Of a DNA stretch of 64,000 nucleotides, positions 26,793 through 35,928 are shown in pieces (within the stretch, counting starts at the first letter, position 1; each line of letters begins with the position of its first letter). The position numbers and the translations under genes were made by a program. Location: the NCBI GenBank assembly GCA_900768345.1, contig CAAGCO010000009.1, positions 26,222-90,221 of the forward strand. The letters run 5' to 3'. Below the pieces are notes generated by a model. The model did not search any database and was not told the DNA's origin. It worked only from the letters and a program-made list of their open reading frames with translations. Source of the DNA: Bacilli bacterium (lineage in GTDB: Bacteria > Bacillota_I > Bacilli_A > RF39 > UBA660).

Positions 26793-27392
26793 ATGAAAGA
26801 TTTTGATAGTAAAATAGAAAAATTAAGAGAATTATATAATGAAAAGCCAACAGAAACAATAAATGAAATAAATAATGCAATTCTTAATATAAAAAATGAA
26901 AGAAGTAAAAAGGAAACTCAAGAAACAAAAAATTCAAGAAAAGCACTAATAAGTGGAATATTCGCAGTATGCATATTTTTAATAAGTATTACTAATATAA
27001 AATATGGCACAGACCAGTTTATGATGTATTTCTTCGGAACAGTGTTTTTCTTAGCTGGATTATTTATTGGATTAAATGTTCCAGTATTTGGAATAATATT
27101 CTTATTTAGTCATGGTGTTACAGGATTAGGTGTTATGTGTGCTAGTAAAATTAAGAGTATTTTAGAAAGTCCACTTATGACAGATAGCCCAACTAATTTA
27201 CAATATTTATTAGTATTAGGAGCCGGATTAATAGTAGCAGGAATCATTTCTGCAATATTTTATAACGTAAGTAATAAAATAAAAGAACAAAAATATAGTC
27301 TAATAATAATACTAGCAATGTTTGCAGTAGGAATTGCAATAATTCAAATCTTACCAATTATATTTAATATAAACATTATATCAATGGAGTAA
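26793..27392 (+). CDS. Integral membrane protein of unknown function
   Basis: A 199-aa protein with a charged helical N-terminus of about 45 residues and then five hydrophobic helices (about 50-68, 75-95, 100-125, 140-160 and 170-192). No family motif is recognised. It has its own GGTAGAGGTAAG leader between recO and the hrcA promoter and is followed by an imperfect hairpin at 27397-27422. It might be one of many small multi-pass proteins of gut Firmicutes. Confidence 0.6.
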   Translation: MKDFDSKIEKLRELYNEKPTETINEINNAILNIKNERSKKETQETKNSRKALISGIFAVCIFLISITNIKYGTDQFMMYFFGTVFFLAGLFIGLNVPVFGIIFLFSHGVTGLGVMCASKIKSILESPLMTDSPTNLQYLLVLGAGLIVAGIISAIFYNVSNKIKEQKYSLIIILAMFAVGIAIIQILPIIFNINIISME

Positions 27393-27446
27393 AAAATTAA
27401 GAACTTTAAAAGCTCTTTTTTATTACACAAAAATTTCAAAAAAAAA

Positions 27447-27473
27447 TTAGCACTATGGTATTGACATTGCTAA
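27447..27473 (+). promoter_or_regulatory. Second, degenerate CIRCE element
   Basis: TTAGCACTA, exactly nine bases, then CATTGCTAA. Compared with TTAGCACTC-N9-GAGTGCTAA, the left arm has one mismatch and the right arm two. It overlaps the -35 box of the hrcA promoter, so HrcA bound here would block RNA polymerase directly. Confidence 0.65.
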
Positions 27474-27489
27474 AAATGCATACTATAAT
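27461..27489 (+). promoter_or_regulatory. Promoter of the hrcA operon
   Basis: TTGACA at 27461 and TATAAT at 27484 with a 17-base spacer: a perfect sigma-A promoter placed between two CIRCE elements. Confidence 0.9.
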
Positions 27490-27493
27490 AGTG

Positions 27494-27520
27494 TTAGCAC
27501 TAAAAGGAAAAGAGTGCTAA
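27494..27520 (+). promoter_or_regulatory. CIRCE operator
   Basis: TTAGCACTA-N9-GAGTGCTAA, one mismatch to the HrcA operator consensus. It lies just after the -10 box and directly before the ribosome-binding site of hrcA. Confidence 0.95.
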
Positions 27521-27532
27521 AGGAGGTATAAT

Positions 27533-28540
27533 GTGATAGGAAGTAGACAAAGAGAACTATTAAGAGCAATAGTTGAAGAATATGTAAAAACTGCGAGACC
27601 TGTTGGTAGTAAATCATTATGTAAAAAGTTTAAATGTTCTAGTGCTACTATCAGAAATGATATGGCTGCTCTTGAAGATTTAGGCTACTTAGAAAAGACA
27701 CATATATCTTCAGGAAGAGTTCCATCTGAAAATGGATATAGATATTATGTCGATAACTTGATGGAACCAAGAAAAATAAGTGGAGAAGATATGCTTAAAC
27801 TTCAAACTATATTTAACAACAATGAACTTGCTTTAAGTGACGCGATAAGTAAAAGTTTAGAAATTATAAGCGATATGACAAACTACACTTCAGTAATTCT
27901 TGGTAAAGAATCAAGTGATAACAAATTACAAAGAGTAGAAGTTGTTCCACTAACAAGTAGACAACTAATAGCTATAGTAATAACTGATAAAGGACATGTT
28001 GAAAACAAAAATATAAATCTTGAAGAAAACATTCCAGTAGAAGAAATATCTAAAACCACAGAATTGTTAAACAAAATGTTATTTGGGACGCCTATAGATG
28101 AAGTTCCGAGTAAGTTAGAATTTGAAATAAAACCAATAATTGGTAATTATGTTCAAAATTATGAAGTTGTATATAATGCATTCTATAATGCACTTACAAA
28201 CTTTGCTAACGAAAGGGATGTTAGATTTACAGGTAAAGCTAATATATTAAAACAGCCAGAATTCGGAACAATTGATGATGTTAAAAACATTATAAGTAAG
28301 TTTGAAAGCAAAGATATGGTGAGTAAAATTGAAGAAAGTGACGATGAGGTTAAGGTATATATTGGTAGCGAATCTGAAATAGATGACAATGTAACAGTTG
28401 TTAAAACAAAATACAATGCTGGTGGTAGGGAAGGTACTATCGCTGTAATAGGTCCAAAAAGAATGGAATATGAAAGAGTAGTAAATATGCTTGAATATCT
28501 AAAAGAAAATATAGAGAAAAAGTATAATAACGATAAATGA
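27533..28540 (+). CDS. hrcA: Heat-inducible transcription repressor HrcA
   Basis: Represses chaperone operons by binding CIRCE; GroEL keeps it folded, so it falls off DNA during heat stress. The 335-aa product starts with GTG (the overlapping ATG at 27531 meets TGA at once) after AAGGAGG. The N-terminal winged helix (SSATIRNDMAALEDLGYLEKTH, about residues 38-60) and SSGRVPSENGYRYYVD follow the family closely. First gene of hrcA-grpE-dnaK-(pepF)-dnaJ. Confidence 0.96.
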   Translation: MIGSRQRELLRAIVEEYVKTARPVGSKSLCKKFKCSSATIRNDMAALEDLGYLEKTHISSGRVPSENGYRYYVDNLMEPRKISGEDMLKLQTIFNNNELALSDAISKSLEIISDMTNYTSVILGKESSDNKLQRVEVVPLTSRQLIAIVITDKGHVENKNINLEENIPVEEISKTTELLNKMLFGTPIDEVPSKLEFEIKPIIGNYVQNYEVVYNAFYNALTNFANERDVRFTGKANILKQPEFGTIDDVKNIISKFESKDMVSKIEESDDEVKVYIGSESEIDDNVTVVKTKYNAGGREGTIAVIGPKRMEYERVVNMLEYLKENIEKKYNNDK

Positions 28541-28557
28541 TTTAAAGGAGAAAGCAA

Positions 28558-29193
28558 ATGGCTAAAAGATCAAAAGACGAAGAAATAAAGAAAACAAATT
28601 GTGACGAAAGTTGCGATTGTGGATGTAATGAAGGAAAAGAATGTAACTGTGAAAATGTACATGAAGAAGTAAAAGAGGAAGAAAATAGTTGCACAGGTTC
28701 ATGCGATGGATGTTCAGGTTGTGGAACAATAGATCCAGAAATGGTAATTCAAATCCTTGAAAATAGAAATAAAGAATTAGAAGAAAAATATATGCGTTTA
28801 CAAGCTGAATATTTAAACTTCAAAACAAGAACTCAAAGTGAAATAAGTAAAATGCTTCAATACGAAGGTGAATCATTCATTAAAGAAATCTTAGTAGTTA
28901 AAGATAACTTAGAAAGAGCTATTATGATGGATGATAATGATTTATCTGATGAAGTAAGTAAATTCTTAAGTGGATTTAAAATGATACTTGGAAATCTTAC
29001 TGCTTTACTAGACAAATTCGAAGTTCGTGAAGTAGAGTGCTTAGGACAAGAATTTGATCCTCATGTAGCTGAAGCTGTACTTACAGAACACGATGAAAGC
29101 AAACCTGAAAATGTAGTACTTGAAGTACTAACTAAAGGTTATAAATATAAAGATAAAGTTATTAGACATGCTATGGTTAAAGTAAATAAATAA
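28558..29193 (+). CDS. grpE: Nucleotide exchange factor GrpE with Cys-rich N-terminus
   Basis: Releases ADP from DnaK. The 211-aa product has the long helix and C-terminal beta domain of GrpE (NFKTRTQSE; LEVLTKGYKYKDKVIRHAMVKV). The unusual part is the N-terminal 60 residues: ten cysteines at about 15, 19, 21, 23, 29, 31, 45, 49, 52 and 55 in CDxxCDCGC, CNC and CTGSCDGCSGCG patterns. GrpE N-termini are normally acidic and without cysteine. The region could bind metal or respond to oxidation; that is inference. Confidence 0.94.
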   Translation: MAKRSKDEEIKKTNCDESCDCGCNEGKECNCENVHEEVKEEENSCTGSCDGCSGCGTIDPEMVIQILENRNKELEEKYMRLQAEYLNFKTRTQSEISKMLQYEGESFIKEILVVKDNLERAIMMDDNDLSDEVSKFLSGFKMILGNLTALLDKFEVREVECLGQEFDPHVAEAVLTEHDESKPENVVLEVLTKGYKYKDKVIRHAMVKVNK

Positions 29194-29210
29194 GGAGAGA
29201 TGATAAATTT

Positions 29211-31049
29211 ATGGCAAAAATTAATAAAGTTATAGGTATAGATTTAGGTACAACAAACAGTTGTGTTGCTGTACTAGAAGGTGGAGAACCAAAAGTTATC
29301 CCAAATGCTGAAGGAAATAGAACAACACCTTCAGTAGTAAGTTTTAAAAATGGAGAAGTTAGGGTTGGAGACGTTGCAAAACGTGAAGCACAAACTTCAA
29401 CAAACGTAATTAGTTCTATTAAAAGATTAATGGGTACTGGTGAAAAAGTAGAAGCAGAAGGAAAAAAATATACACCAGAAGAAATAAGTGCTAAAATTCT
29501 TATGAACTTAAAAGAAACTGCAGAAGCTTATTTAGGTGGAGAAGTTAGTAAGGCTGTTATTACAGTTCCAGCATACTTCAACGATGCTCAAAGACAAGCT
29601 ACTAAAAATGCAGGTAAAATCGCAGGATTAGATGTTGAAAGAATTATAAATGAACCAACAGCTGCTGCACTAGCATATGGACTTGATAAACAAGAAAATG
29701 CTCATACAGTTCTAGTATACGACTTAGGTGGTGGAACATTCGATGTTTCAATTCTAGAATTAGGCGATGGCGTATTTGAAGTTAAAGCTACAAGTGGTAA
29801 CAACCATTTAGGTGGAGATGACTTCGATAAAGCAATTATGGATTACATTATTGCTGAATTTAAGAAAGAAAATGGTATAGACTTATCTAAAGATAAACTT
29901 GCTATGCAAAGATTAAAAGAAGGAGCAGAAAAAGCTAAAAAAGACTTAAGTGGTGTTAAGACTACTCAAATTAGCTTACCATTCATTACTCAAGGTGAAA
30001 ATGGACCATTACACGTAGATATGACATTAACAAGAGCTAAATTTGAAGAATTAATTAGCGACTTAGTAGAATCAACTAGAAAACCAGTAAGAGATGCTCT
30101 TAAAGAAGCTAAATTAACTAAGAATGACATTGATAAAGTATTACTTGTTGGTGGATCAACTAGAATACCATGTGTTCAAGAATTAGTTAAAGAAGAATTA
30201 GGAAAAGAAGGAAGTAAAGAAGTTAACCCAGATGAAGTAGTTGCTATGGGTGCTGCTATTCAAGGTGGTGTATTAACTGGAGAAGTTAACGACTTAGTAC
30301 TTTTAGATGTTACGCCTCTATCATTAGGTATTGAAACATTAGGAAACGTTATGACAGTATTAATTCCAAGAAATACAACTATTCCAACAACTAAGAGCCA
30401 AGTATTCAGTACTGCTGCTGATAATCAACCAGCTGTAGATATTCATATCTTACAAGGTGAAAGACCAATGGCTGCTGATAACAAGACATTAGGACACTTC
30501 CAATTAACTAACATACCACCAGCTCCAAGAGGAGTACCACAAATCGAAGTATCATTCGATATTGATGCAAATGGTATCGTTAACGTTAAAGCAAAAGATT
30601 TAGGAACTAATAAGGAACAAGCAATTACAATTACAGCATCTTCTAATTTAAGTGAAGAAGAAATTGATAGAATGATGAAAGAAGCTGAAGCTAATAAAGA
30701 AGCAGATAACAAACGTAAAGAAGCTGCAGAAATTAAAAATGATGCAGAACAAATGGTATTTGCTGCTGAAAAAACATTAAAAGACTTTGGTGACAAAGTA
30801 AAAGATGATGAAAAAGAAGAGATAGAAAAACTTGTTAAAAATACTAAAGACGCATTAGAAAAAGATGACAACGATGAAATTAAGAGTACAAGTGAAGAAC
30901 TTTCTAAGAAAGTAATGGAATTATCAAGTAGAATCTATCAAGAACAAGCTGCTGAATCACAAAAAGCAAGCGAAAATGCATCAGAAGAAAAAGAAGACAA
31001 AAATGATAAAAAAGACAATGTAAAAGATGCTGAATTCGAAGAAAAATAA
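29211..31049 (+). CDS. dnaK: Hsp70 chaperone DnaK
   Basis: ATP-driven chaperone for nascent and stress-damaged proteins. The 612-aa product has IGIDLGTTNSCVAV at the start (residues 7-20), the DLGGGTFDVS phosphate motif, VGGSTRIP, the linker VLLDVTPLSLGIETLG, a full substrate-binding domain and the acidic C-terminal tail ending DAEFEEK. Preceded by AAGGAGAGATG. Works with the flanking GrpE and DnaJ. Confidence 0.98.
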   Translation: MAKINKVIGIDLGTTNSCVAVLEGGEPKVIPNAEGNRTTPSVVSFKNGEVRVGDVAKREAQTSTNVISSIKRLMGTGEKVEAEGKKYTPEEISAKILMNLKETAEAYLGGEVSKAVITVPAYFNDAQRQATKNAGKIAGLDVERIINEPTAAALAYGLDKQENAHTVLVYDLGGGTFDVSILELGDGVFEVKATSGNNHLGGDDFDKAIMDYIIAEFKKENGIDLSKDKLAMQRLKEGAEKAKKDLSGVKTTQISLPFITQGENGPLHVDMTLTRAKFEELISDLVESTRKPVRDALKEAKLTKNDIDKVLLVGGSTRIPCVQELVKEELGKEGSKEVNPDEVVAMGAAIQGGVLTGEVNDLVLLDVTPLSLGIETLGNVMTVLIPRNTTIPTTKSQVFSTAADNQPAVDIHILQGERPMAADNKTLGHFQLTNIPPAPRGVPQIEVSFDIDANGIVNVKAKDLGTNKEQAITITASSNLSEEEIDRMMKEAEANKEADNKRKEAAEIKNDAEQMVFAAEKTLKDFGDKVKDDEKEEIEKLVKNTKDALEKDDNDEIKSTSEELSKKVMELSSRIYQEQAAESQKASENASEEKEDKNDKKDNVKDAEFEEK

Positions 31050-31068
31050 TTAGATAATTAACTGAGTT

Positions 31069-31095
31069 AGGGGCTCAAACACTTGAGCCCTTAAT
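31069..31095 (+). terminator. Hairpin between dnaK and pepF
   Basis: GGGCTCAA-ACAC-TTGAGCCC stem followed by TTAATTTAT. It is GC-rich for this genome with a weak T-run, so it may stabilise the dnaK mRNA 3' end or cause partial termination and lower pepF-dnaJ expression. Confidence 0.65.
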
Positions 31096-31114
31096 TTATA
31101 TAAAAGGAGAAATA

Positions 31115-32881
31115 ATGGATAAAAACAAATGGGACTTAACTAAATTATTTAAAAGTGACGAAGATTTTAATGAAACAATAAATAAAGTAACAAAACTATT
31201 AGATGAAATAGTTAAATACAAAGGAAGAATATTTGAAAGTGAAGAAACTTTATTAGATTTCTTAAAACTTGATACAGAGATAGATATATTAACAGAAAGA
31301 ATATATATCTATGCATATCTTGGATACTATGACAACATGAGTAATGAAGAATTCTTAGTAAAGAAAGAAAAAGCTAATAATATAATGAATACTTCTTCAA
31401 GTGTTAGAACATTTGTAACTCCAGAAATTTTGAGTAAAGATTATAAAGAAGTACAAGAATTATTATCTAAAAATAAAGAATTAGAAAAATATAAATTTGC
31501 ATTTGAAAAAATATTTAGAAGAAAAGAACATATACTTAGTGAACCTGAAGAATTATTGCTATCAAATGTAAGTGAAACGTTCACAACTGCAAGAGATGCA
31601 TTTAATGCATTAGATAATGTAGATATAGATTTGGGTTATATTAAAGATGAAGAAGGAAAGAAAGTAGAGTTAACTTCTTCAAACTATGTAAGATACATTA
31701 CATCAAAGAATAGAAATGTAAGAAAAAATGCATTCAAAAAAGATAATAAATATTATGAAAAACATATAAATACTTTAAGTGCTTTATATGCAGGAAAAGT
31801 TAAAACAAATGCATTTATTTCAAAGACTAGAAAATATAATAGTATCCTAGAAATGTATTTATTTAGTGATAAAATAAGTACAAAACTATATGAAAACTTA
31901 ATAAAAATCACTAATAAAAATACTAAATATTTAAAAGAATATTATAAATTAAAAGGAAAAGAACTTGGATATAAATTACATCTATATGATACATATGTAA
32001 ATACATCTTCTATACCTAAAAAGGATATTCCATATGAAGAGGGAATTAAAATAGTTAATAAAGCATTATCTCCACTTGGAGAAGAATATTTAAAAGAGTT
32101 TAACAGACTTTTAAATAGTAATGTAGTAGATGTATATCCTAAAAAAGCTAAAAGAAGTGGCGCATTCGAATGGTGTACATATGGAGTTGATCCCTATGTA
32201 TCAATAAATTACGAAAATGATATTGATTCAGTAAGTACACTTGCTCATGAAATGGGGCATGCAATGCATAGCTATTACAGTAATGCAAATCAAGATTACA
32301 TAAATGCAGACTATCCTATCTTTTTAGCAGAGATTGCATCAACAGTAAATGAAGCATTATTATCAAATTATTTGATTAAAAATAGTAGTGATAAAGATGA
32401 AAAAATATATTATCTTGTAGAATTTTTAGATAAATTCAAAGGAACTGTTTATAGACAAATGATGTTTGCTGAATTTGAATATATTATTCATAAAAAGTAT
32501 GAAAAAGGTGAAGCAATTACAAAAGATTTACTTTGCAAAACTTATTATGAACTAAATAAAAAACAATTCAGTGGGTCTGTAGTTGTAGATAAAGACATTC
32601 AATATGAATGGTCAAAGATTCCACATTTCTATACATCATTTTATGTTTATAAATATGCAACAGGTTTCATAAGTGCACTTTTAATCGCAGATAAATTAGA
32701 AAAAGATAAAAACTTTAAAGATAAATATATAGAATTCTTAAGTAGTGGTTGTAGTGATTATCCACAAGAATTACTAAGTAAACTTGGAATTGATTTAAGT
32801 GATGAAAATACATTAAACGAAGCATTCCAATTATTTGCTGAAAAAGTAAAATTACTAAATGAATATATGAATGGAGAGTAG
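31115..32881 (+). CDS. pepF: Oligoendopeptidase F (M3 metallopeptidase)
   Basis: Cytoplasmic zinc endopeptidase that degrades oligopeptides. The 588-aa product has the M3B zinc motif HEMGHAMH (HExxH, about residue 379) with the downstream glutamate in FLAEIASTVNEALL. The N-terminal helical half fits the family. AAAGGAG precedes the ATG. It lies inside the chaperone operon, two bases before dnaJ's ATG region, which is not the usual place and suggests joint stress control. Confidence 0.94.
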   Translation: MDKNKWDLTKLFKSDEDFNETINKVTKLLDEIVKYKGRIFESEETLLDFLKLDTEIDILTERIYIYAYLGYYDNMSNEEFLVKKEKANNIMNTSSSVRTFVTPEILSKDYKEVQELLSKNKELEKYKFAFEKIFRRKEHILSEPEELLLSNVSETFTTARDAFNALDNVDIDLGYIKDEEGKKVELTSSNYVRYITSKNRNVRKNAFKKDNKYYEKHINTLSALYAGKVKTNAFISKTRKYNSILEMYLFSDKISTKLYENLIKITNKNTKYLKEYYKLKGKELGYKLHLYDTYVNTSSIPKKDIPYEEGIKIVNKALSPLGEEYLKEFNRLLNSNVVDVYPKKAKRSGAFEWCTYGVDPYVSINYENDIDSVSTLAHEMGHAMHSYYSNANQDYINADYPIFLAEIASTVNEALLSNYLIKNSSDKDEKIYYLVEFLDKFKGTVYRQMMFAEFEYIIHKKYEKGEAITKDLLCKTYYELNKKQFSGSVVVDKDIQYEWSKIPHFYTSFYVYKYATGFISALLIADKLEKDKNFKDKYIEFLSSGCSDYPQELLSKLGIDLSDENTLNEAFQLFAEKVKLLNEYMNGE

Positions 32882-32883
32882 TT

Positions 32884-34026
32884 ATGGCAAAAAGAGATTA
32901 TTATGAAGTTTTAGGTGTATCTAAAGATGCAACTGAAGCAGAAATAAAAAGTGCTTTTAGAAAAAAAGCAAAAGAATTTCACCCAGATTTAAATAAGAGT
33001 CCAGACGCACCAGAAAAGTTCAAAGAAGCACAAGAAGCTTACGCTTGTCTTTCTGATAAAGAAAATCGTGCTAAATATGACCAATATGGCTTTGCAGCAT
33101 TCGAAAATCCATACGGAAATGCAGGTGGAGGAGCAAGCTATGGAGGCGGTGCAAATCCATTCGGTAACTTCGACTTTGGAGACATCTTTGATGATCTTTT
33201 TGGTGGATCAGGATTTAGTTCATTTAGTGGATTTGGTGGTGGAAGTAAATCATCATCAAAAGCTCGTAAAGGAAGCGATTCACTTTATGGAATGAAAATA
33301 GACTTTATGGAAGCTGTTTATGGATGTAAAAAGGACATTGACCTTGAATACTATGAAAACTGTGAAGATTGCGATGGAAAAGGTGGTCATGGTGAAACAA
33401 CATGTTCAGAATGTAATGGTTCCGGCTATGTAGTAAGACAAACTAATACAATCTTTGGAGCAATGCAAAGTAGAACAGTATGTCCAGAATGTAATGGAAA
33501 AGGCAAAACATACAAAACAAGATGTAATACTTGTAAAGGAAACGGAAAAATAAAAGTACATAAAACAATTACAATTGATGTTCCAGCAGGAATAGATAAT
33601 GGAGAACAACTAAGATTAAGTGGTAAAGGCGAGCCAGGAATAAATGGTGGACCTAATGGAGACTTATATATCGAAATAAGAATAACACCAGATGATAATT
33701 ATAAAAGAGAAGGAAACGATATATATTTAGAAGTACCAGTTACAATAACAGATTTGTGTCTTGGAACAACTAAAACAATCAAAACAATTGATGGATATGT
33801 AGATTTAAAAATAAAAGATGGAAGTCAACCAGGAGATATCTTAAGAATAAAAGGAAAAGGTATCAATAATCCAGACTCATGGAAAAAAGGAGACTTCTAT
33901 TGCGTACTTAAACTAATAATTCCAACAAGTCTATCAAGAAAACAAAAACAAATATTAGAAGAACTTGAAGAAACCGATTTAGAAGATTCAAGTGAATTTA
34001 AAAAATTTTCAAAGTTAAATAAATAG
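32884..34026 (+). CDS. dnaJ: Hsp40 co-chaperone DnaJ
   Basis: Delivers clients to DnaK and stimulates its ATPase. The 380-aa type I DnaJ has the J-domain with HPD (residues 35-37), a Gly/Phe-rich linker (about 75-125, with AGGGASYGGG and GSGFSSFSGFGGG), four zinc-finger repeats (CEDCDGKG, CSECNGSG, CPECNGKG, CNTCKGNG) and a complete C-terminal domain. A terminator follows. Confidence 0.97.
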   Translation: MAKRDYYEVLGVSKDATEAEIKSAFRKKAKEFHPDLNKSPDAPEKFKEAQEAYACLSDKENRAKYDQYGFAAFENPYGNAGGGASYGGGANPFGNFDFGDIFDDLFGGSGFSSFSGFGGGSKSSSKARKGSDSLYGMKIDFMEAVYGCKKDIDLEYYENCEDCDGKGGHGETTCSECNGSGYVVRQTNTIFGAMQSRTVCPECNGKGKTYKTRCNTCKGNGKIKVHKTITIDVPAGIDNGEQLRLSGKGEPGINGGPNGDLYIEIRITPDDNYKREGNDIYLEVPVTITDLCLGTTKTIKTIDGYVDLKIKDGSQPGDILRIKGKGINNPDSWKKGDFYCVLKLIIPTSLSRKQKQILEELEETDLEDSSEFKKFSKLNK

Positions 34027-34048
34027 TCAGGTAAAACTGACTTTTTTT
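34025..34048 (+). terminator. Terminator after dnaJ
   Basis: AGTCAG-GTAAAA-CTGACT stem overlapping the stop codon, followed by seven T. Confidence 0.8.
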
Positions 34049-34176
34049 ATGGAAAAAACCAATATAAATTGAATTTTATGCTAAAAAATGATATAATATG
34101 AACGTTTTTTAAAGAAATTGCAAAAAAAAGAAGTGTTTTTAAACTTTTCTTCGTATATATATTATTAGGAGGGAAA

Positions 34177-35928
34177 ATGGCATATATTAGTCCTAAAATC
34201 ATTGCTGAAATTAAATCTAGAAATAGACTAGAAGATGTTTTAAGAAGCTATGGCGTAGAACTTGATAGTAGAAATAAAGCATTATGCCCATTTCATAAAG
34301 AGAAAACACCTTCATTTAGTGTTAAACCAGAAGAACAAATATTTACCTGTTTTGGTAAATGTAATTTCACTGGAGATGTATTCACATTTGTTGAAAGAAA
34401 AGAAGGAGTATCAAGATTAGAAGCAATAAAGATTTTGGCTGATAGAGTGGGAATTAAATTAGACAATACTGAAGTCAAAAAAGTAAACACAAAATTTCAA
34501 ACCTATTATGAAATCAATGATACAGTAAATAAATATTTTAAAAATACACTTCTATCTAAAGAAGGAACTGAAGCATTAAAATATTTAGCTGACAGAAATA
34601 TGTCAAAAGAACTGATTAATGAGTTTAATATAGGTCTTGCAAGTTCAAATAAACTATATAGTATCTTATCAAAAAAATATAAAACAGAAGATTTATATGA
34701 TTTAGGACTTATTAAACAAATAAATGGTAACTTTTATGACACATTTCAAAGTAGAATAATATTTCCAATAATAGATGAAAATAATAATATAGTAGCATTC
34801 TCTGGAAGAAAATATCTAAGTGATGATTTAAAAGACGATCACTTACCAAAATATCTTCATTCAAAAGAAAGTGAAATATTTAAAAAAAGTGGTATTTTAT
34901 ATAATATCAATAATGCAGATTCATTTATTAGACAAAGTAAAGAAATAGTACTTACTGAAGGATTCATGGATACTATTAGAATGTCATCTATAGGATATAA
35001 AAATGTAGTAGCTCTAATGGGAACAGCATTCACAAAAGAACATCTAGATAAAATACTTAAATATAAATGTAAAGTAATCTTAAATCTAGACCAAGATGAA
35101 GCTGGAGTAACGAATACAATTAAGATAGGGGACGAACTTCTAAAAAATAATATAGATTCAACAGTAATAGTATTTGAAGACTACAAAGATAGTGATGAAT
35201 TCATAAGTAAAAAAGGAAAAGAAGAATTTGATATTGCTTATAATAATAGACTTTCATTTATAGATTTTAAACTTAAATACTTAAAATCAAGTAAGAATAT
35301 GAAAGACTCAGTAGAAATAAGTAAATATATAAATGAAGCAATAGATTCTCTAGAACAAATAGATGATGATATATTAAGAGAGTTAAAAATAGCAGAGATT
35401 TCAAAAGAGTTTGATATAGATGACTCAGTAATAAGAAATAAAATAAAAGTAAAAGAAGTAAAAAAGAAAAAAGAAGAACCCCAAAAACAAGAAGAGAAAA
35501 CAAAAGAATACAATAAGTATGATATAAGTGAATTAAGAATATTATATTTAATGTTAAATTATGATGATGTTATATTGTATTTTGAAAATTCACTTGGATA
35601 CTTAATAGATTCTAAAAGATCAAAACTGGCATATAAAATACTTGAATTTAAAAACGCTAATGGATACTTCAATTTATTTGATTTTCAAGATTCTGTACTA
35701 GAGTATAGAGAATTAAATGATACACTTAACGAAGTATTAAATTATCATAATAATAAAGAATACACAAACGAAGAATTAGAAGATTATATAAATACTATAA
35801 AAGAGTATTCAGTAAAAAAACAAATAGAAAAGTTAAAACAAGAAATGAAAGACACATTAGACATAAATAAAAAAATAGAAATTGCAAAAAAAATAGAGAA
35901 TATAAATAAGGAAGTGTTAAAATGGTAA
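34177..35928 (+). CDS. dnaG: DNA primase
   Basis: Makes RNA primers for replication. The 583-aa product has the zinc-binding N-terminus (CPFH...CFGKC, residues 37-61), the TOPRIM core with EGFMD (about residue 265), ALMGTAFT and LDQDEAG, and a C-terminal helicase-binding helical part. A 130-base leader containing a TATAAT-like box (34091-34096) and the shared A8GAAGTG motif precedes it. It overlaps rpoD by seven bases. Confidence 0.96.
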   Translation: MAYISPKIIAEIKSRNRLEDVLRSYGVELDSRNKALCPFHKEKTPSFSVKPEEQIFTCFGKCNFTGDVFTFVERKEGVSRLEAIKILADRVGIKLDNTEVKKVNTKFQTYYEINDTVNKYFKNTLLSKEGTEALKYLADRNMSKELINEFNIGLASSNKLYSILSKKYKTEDLYDLGLIKQINGNFYDTFQSRIIFPIIDENNNIVAFSGRKYLSDDLKDDHLPKYLHSKESEIFKKSGILYNINNADSFIRQSKEIVLTEGFMDTIRMSSIGYKNVVALMGTAFTKEHLDKILKYKCKVILNLDQDEAGVTNTIKIGDELLKNNIDSTVIVFEDYKDSDEFISKKGKEEFDIAYNNRLSFIDFKLKYLKSSKNMKDSVEISKYINEAIDSLEQIDDDILRELKIAEISKEFDIDDSVIRNKIKVKEVKKKKEEPQKQEEKTKEYNKYDISELRILYLMLNYDDVILYFENSLGYLIDSKRSKLAYKILEFKNANGYFNLFDFQDSVLEYRELNDTLNEVLNYHNNKEYTNEELEDYINTIKEYSVKKQIEKLKQEMKDTLDINKKIEIAKKIENINKEVLKW

